A stretch of DNA of 24,209 bases from Clostridium sp. CAG:169. GTDB lineage: Bacteria > Bacillota > Clostridia > Oscillospirales > Ruminococcaceae. The stretch is from contig FR880163.1 of NCBI GenBank assembly GCA_000435195.1, positions 1-24,209 on the forward strand, written 5' to 3'. A model generated the notes under the pieces. It ran no database searches and was not told where the DNA came from. It saw nothing but the letters and a program-made list of their open reading frames with translations. Made by a program: the position numbers and the translations under genes. The stretch's first letter is position 1. Every line of letters starts with the position of its first letter. Below, in pieces: positions 21,594 through 24,209 of this stretch.

Positions 21594-22998
21594 GTTACTG
21601 GCATCGATTAAAGAAGCGATTGAAAAATGCGAACTCAGGGATGGAATGACCATTTCCTTCCACCACCACATGAGAAACGGCGACTATGTGCTGAACATGG
21701 TGCTGGATGAGATCGCAAAAATGGGCATCAAGGACCTGACGGTCAACGCAAGCTCTGTTTTTGACGTGCACGAGCCAATCATCGGTCACATCAAAAACGG
21801 CGTTGTCACCGGCATCGAGTGCAACTACATGGGCGGCAAGGTCGGCAAAGCCATCTCCGAAGGAATCATGGACAAACCGGTCATCTTCCGCAGCCACGGC
21901 GGCAGAGCTTCCGACATGGAAAAGGGGACCTCGGTCATCGACGTTGCCTTCATCGCAGCTCCTACTGCGGACGACATGGGCAACTGCACCGGCAAGGTGG
22001 GCAAATCCGCCTGCGGCTCCATCGGCTATGCTTTTGCCGATGCAATGAATGCGAAAAAGGTTGTTGTCATCACCGATAACCTGGTAGAATATCCGCTGGT
22101 AGACTTCTCCATCCCGGAGGTCTATGTTGACTATGTGGTAGCGGTAGACCAGATCGGCAACCCTGCCGGTATCGTTTCGGGTACCACCAAGATCACCCGT
22201 GACCCGGTTGGTCTAAAGATGGCAAGCTATGCTGCAAAGGTCATCGAAGCCTCCGGTCTGCTCAAGGATGGCTTCTCCTTCCAGACCGGTGCAGGCGGTG
22301 CGACCCTGGCTACTGCAAAATATGTCAAAGACATGATGCTCGAAAAGGGCATCCAGGGCAGCTTTGGCATGGGCGGTATCACCGGCTACATGGTCGATAT
22401 GCTGGAGGCAGGCTGCTTCAAAGCGCTGCTGGACGTACAGTGCTTCGACCTGAAGGCAGTTGAATCCATCCGCTCCAATCCAAAACATATGGAAGTTTCT
22501 GCAACCCAGTATGCAGGTGTCAGCGGCAAGAGCGCCGGCGTAGACAGCCTGGACGTTGTTCTGCTGGGTGCAACCCAGGTGGACCTTGACTTTAACGTCA
22601 ATGTACACACCGATTCCAACGGCTACATCATGGGCGGTTCCGGCGGTCACTGTGATACTGCTGCCGGTGCAAAACTGGCAATCATCATCGCTCCGCTGAC
22701 CCGTGCAAGACTGCCGCTGGTGGTAGACAGATGCCTGTGCATCTCCACTCCGGGCAAGACGGTCGATGTGGTCGTTACCCAGAGAGGAATTGCAGTCAAC
22801 ACCGAAGGCGGCAAGAACGTTGAGCTGAAAGAGAAGCTCAAAGAGGCAAAACTGCCGGTCGTTGAGATTGCAGACCTCAAACGGATGGCAGAGGAGATTG
22901 CGGGCGTACCGAAGCCGGTACAGATGGGCGACAAGGTCGTTGCCAACGTCATCTACCGCGACGGCACCCTGCTGGATGTCATCCACAGCGTAAAATAA
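21586..22998 (+). CDS. citF: Citrate/citramalate lyase alpha subunit (acyl-ACP transferase), short N-terminus
   Basis: CitF exchanges the acetyl group on CitD for the incoming citrate or citramalate, releasing acetate. The 471-residue product follows the family from GMTISFHHHMRNGDYVLNMV through AFIAAPTADDMGNCTGKVGKSACGSIGYA, FQTGAGGATLA, GGITGYMVDMLEAG, GSGGHCDTAAGAKLAIIIAPLTRARLP and VTQRGIAVN. Enterobacterial CitF has about 510 residues; here the N-terminal 40 or so that precede the IEEAI helix are absent. The ATG at 21586 lies eight bases inside citE after GGAGAGGTGG; an in-frame upstream start would add only six residues. A terminator follows the gene. Confidence 0.94.
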   Translation: MSKLLASIKEAIEKCELRDGMTISFHHHMRNGDYVLNMVLDEIAKMGIKDLTVNASSVFDVHEPIIGHIKNGVVTGIECNYMGGKVGKAISEGIMDKPVIFRSHGGRASDMEKGTSVIDVAFIAAPTADDMGNCTGKVGKSACGSIGYAFADAMNAKKVVVITDNLVEYPLVDFSIPEVYVDYVVAVDQIGNPAGIVSGTTKITRDPVGLKMASYAAKVIEASGLLKDGFSFQTGAGGATLATAKYVKDMMLEKGIQGSFGMGGITGYMVDMLEAGCFKALLDVQCFDLKAVESIRSNPKHMEVSATQYAGVSGKSAGVDSLDVVLLGATQVDLDFNVNVHTDSNGYIMGGSGGHCDTAAGAKLAIIIAPLTRARLPLVVDRCLCISTPGKTVDVVVTQRGIAVNTEGGKNVELKEKLKEAKLPVVEIADLKRMAEEIAGVPKPVQMGDKVVANVIYRDGTLLDVIHSVK

Positions 22999-23020
22999 GC
23001 CAATCCTTTGATAGAACAGA

Positions 23021-23059
23021 TGGCAGGCAAAGCATCCGCTTTGCCTGCCACTTGTTTTT
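23021..23059 (+). terminator. Intrinsic terminator between citF and citC
   Basis: TGGCAGGCAAAGC (23021-23033) and its exact complement (23038-23050) form a 13-base stem with a 4-base loop, followed by CTTGTTTTT. It lies 23 bases after the citF stop and should end most operon transcripts. Confidence 0.88.
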
Positions 23060-23080
23060 CAGGAGGGGATAGGGTATGAT
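23052..23080 (+). promoter_or_regulatory. Candidate promoter of citC
   Basis: TTGTTT (23052-23057), a 17-base spacer and TATGAT (23075-23080) resemble a sigma-A promoter. The -35 would lie within the U-tract of the preceding terminator, and the start would be about 35 bases before the citC ATG. Confidence 0.45.
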
Positions 23081-23122
23081 AGTACAAAAAGTGTTTGTCA
23101 CAGGAGAGGAGCGTCCGTTCAG

Positions 23123-24160
23123 ATGGAATACAGCCAGTTTTATGAGGAATATGGGCAGCCGTTCAGCGGAAGAAAGCTGAAACGATTGCAGGCATTTTTG
23201 GAGTCAATGCAGCTTTCGTACGACCAGGGGGTGGAATATACTGTCAATTTGGTCGATGCACAGGGAGAGATTGCAGCGACCGGTTCCTTACAGCAGAACG
23301 TCATCAAATGTGTGGCGGTGGACGACCGCCATCAGGGAGAAGGACTTTCCTCGCGGGTGGTCACCCTGCTGATGAACCACGCCATCGAACAGGGCAACAG
23401 CCATCTGTTTGTCTTTACCAAACCGAAGAATATTGCGATGTTTTCCGACCTTGGATTTTTCCCCATTATCCAGACAGAGGACGTGCTGTTCATGGAAAAT
23501 GTGCGGGACGGCATCGGCAGATATGTCCGCAGCTTGCAGCATCCAAAGGACAACGGCGGCGTGATTGGTGCAGCGGTGATGAACTGCAATCCATTCACCA
23601 ACGGACATCGGTATCTGGTGGAAACAGCAGCTTCCCAGTGTGAGCTGCTGCACCTGTTTGTCCTGTCGGAGGACCGAAGTGCCTTTCCGGCGCAGGTGCG
23701 CTATGAGCTGGTCAAGCAGGGGGTGTCGGACATCGGCAACGTGGTGCTGCACCATACCTCCGATTACCTGATTTCCTCCGCAGTTTTTCCGACCTATTTT
23801 ATCAAGGAGAAAACCCGAGCAGAGCAGGCAAACTGCGAGCTTGATCTGCGCATCTTCTGCGAATACTTTGCTAAAGAGCTGGGCATCACCCGCCGCTTTG
23901 TGGGGACCGAACCGTTTTGCCCGGTGACCGGCGCCTACAACCGCGCCATGAAACAGGTGCTGGGAGAATATGGAATCGAGGTGGTAGAGATTCCACGACG
24001 CCAGCTGGATGGGGTGGAAATCAGTGCCTCCAGCGTGCGGGAGCGGATGAAGGCAGGGGACTATGATGCCATTCGCCGGATGGTCCCGCAGACGACGATG
24101 GATTTCCTGCTGTCCGAGCAGGGCAGGGAAATCGCAGAACGCTTGAGACAGGGACGGTAG
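23123..24160 (+). CDS. citC: [Citrate/citramalate (pro-3S)-lyase] ligase
   Basis: CitC acetylates the prosthetic-group thiol of CitD with ATP and acetate, switching the lyase on. The 345-residue product has the expected two parts: a GNAT-like N-terminal domain (about 1-130; VAVDDRHQGEGLSSRVV is the acetyl-CoA-type loop) and a nucleotidyltransferase domain (about 145-345) with GAAVMNCNPFTNGHRYLVE (Thr159-Asn-Gly-His162 of the TxGH motif), FVGTEPFCPVTGAYN and the C-terminal ISASSVR motif. The ATG at 23123 has GGAGAGGAG 9 bases upstream. It lies after a terminator and a candidate promoter, so it may be expressed separately from the lyase subunits. Confidence 0.93.
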   Translation: MEYSQFYEEYGQPFSGRKLKRLQAFLESMQLSYDQGVEYTVNLVDAQGEIAATGSLQQNVIKCVAVDDRHQGEGLSSRVVTLLMNHAIEQGNSHLFVFTKPKNIAMFSDLGFFPIIQTEDVLFMENVRDGIGRYVRSLQHPKDNGGVIGAAVMNCNPFTNGHRYLVETAASQCELLHLFVLSEDRSAFPAQVRYELVKQGVSDIGNVVLHHTSDYLISSAVFPTYFIKEKTRAEQANCELDLRIFCEYFAKELGITRRFVGTEPFCPVTGAYNRAMKQVLGEYGIEVVEIPRRQLDGVEISASSVRERMKAGDYDAIRRMVPQTTMDFLLSEQGREIAERLRQGR

Positions 24161-24163
24161 AGG

Positions 24164-24209
24164 ATGGAGCAGTATTATTTACGGCAGCTGCGCGCCTGCC
24201 AGCCGATTT
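24164..24209 (+). CDS. Partial CDS, start only, cut by the window edge
   Basis: An open frame starts at the ATG at 24164, three bases after the citC stop, and reads MEQYYLRQLRACQPI to the end of the window. The ribosome site is weak (GGGACGG). Such tight coupling to citC suggests a lyase maturation gene such as citX or citG, which make and attach the prosthetic group, but 15 residues are not enough to tell. Confidence 0.45.
   Translation, partial: MEQYYLRQLRACQPI

Noticed and set aside
1..24209. CRISPR arrays, insertion sequences, phage genes, rRNA and tRNA genes
   Set aside because: No regularly spaced repeats, transposase or integrase motifs, or tRNA/rRNA cloverleaf or conserved segments were seen on either strand.

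Overview
The window reads as a chromosomal segment of an anaerobic, moderately GC-rich member of the Bacillota (class Clostridia, possibly Oscillospirales). The grounds are a complete clostridial methylaspartate-type glutamate fermentation operon, an Rnf-family membrane gene set, strong AGGAGG-type ribosome binding sites, sigma-A type promoters, a CIRCE/HrcA operator and an ECF S component. No rRNA, tRNA, transposase, phage gene or CRISPR array was seen. The genus cannot be fixed from the sequence alone.

Left part (about 1-5500). A minus-strand operon runs from 4863 down to 207: rnfC-like, rnfD, rnfE-like, rnfA-like, then a membrane-anchored DUF4015-type glycosidase-like protein. It lacks rnfG and rnfB. 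By my by-eye alignment its RnfA and RnfE homologues have lost all four cysteines that hold the intramembrane iron-sulfur cluster in canonical Rnf/Nqr complexes, and its RnfC homologue has lost the glycine-rich flavin/NADH loop while keeping both 4Fe-4S motifs. This is the least conventional object in the window. Divergent from it is a MecA-like adaptor gene.

Middle part (about 5500-12010). This holds single genes and short units: ribulose-phosphate 3-epimerase, an iron-sulfur aldo/keto reductase, a GNAT acetyltransferase, an Hsp20 chaperone under a CIRCE-overlapped sigma-A promoter, an ECF transporter S component, a NodL/maltose-type O-acetyltransferase, a small secreted protein or lipoprotein, and a YitT-family membrane protein whose transcript appears to begin with a terminator-like hairpin. 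Intrinsic terminators are clear at several junctions.

Right part (12551-24209). After a 540-base non-coding leader comes a long plus-strand operon: two-subunit class I hydro-lyase (predicted mesaconase), glutamate mutase small subunit (glmS), its Hsp70-fold partner (glmL), glutamate mutase large subunit (glmE), 3-methylaspartate ammonia-lyase, a P-loop protein carrying an alanyl-tRNA-synthetase-like second additional domain, a BtuR-type cobalamin adenosyltransferase, citrate/citramalate lyase gamma, beta and alpha, the lyase ligase citC, and the start of one more gene cut by the window edge. Together they predict glutamate -> 3-methylaspartate -> mesaconate + NH3 -> (S)-citramalate -> acetate + pyruvate, with the adenosyltransferase supplying coenzyme B12 and citC activating the lyase. 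Hairpins inside the operon (17347-17400, 18704-18736, 19780-19809, 23021-23059) probably set different expression levels for its parts.
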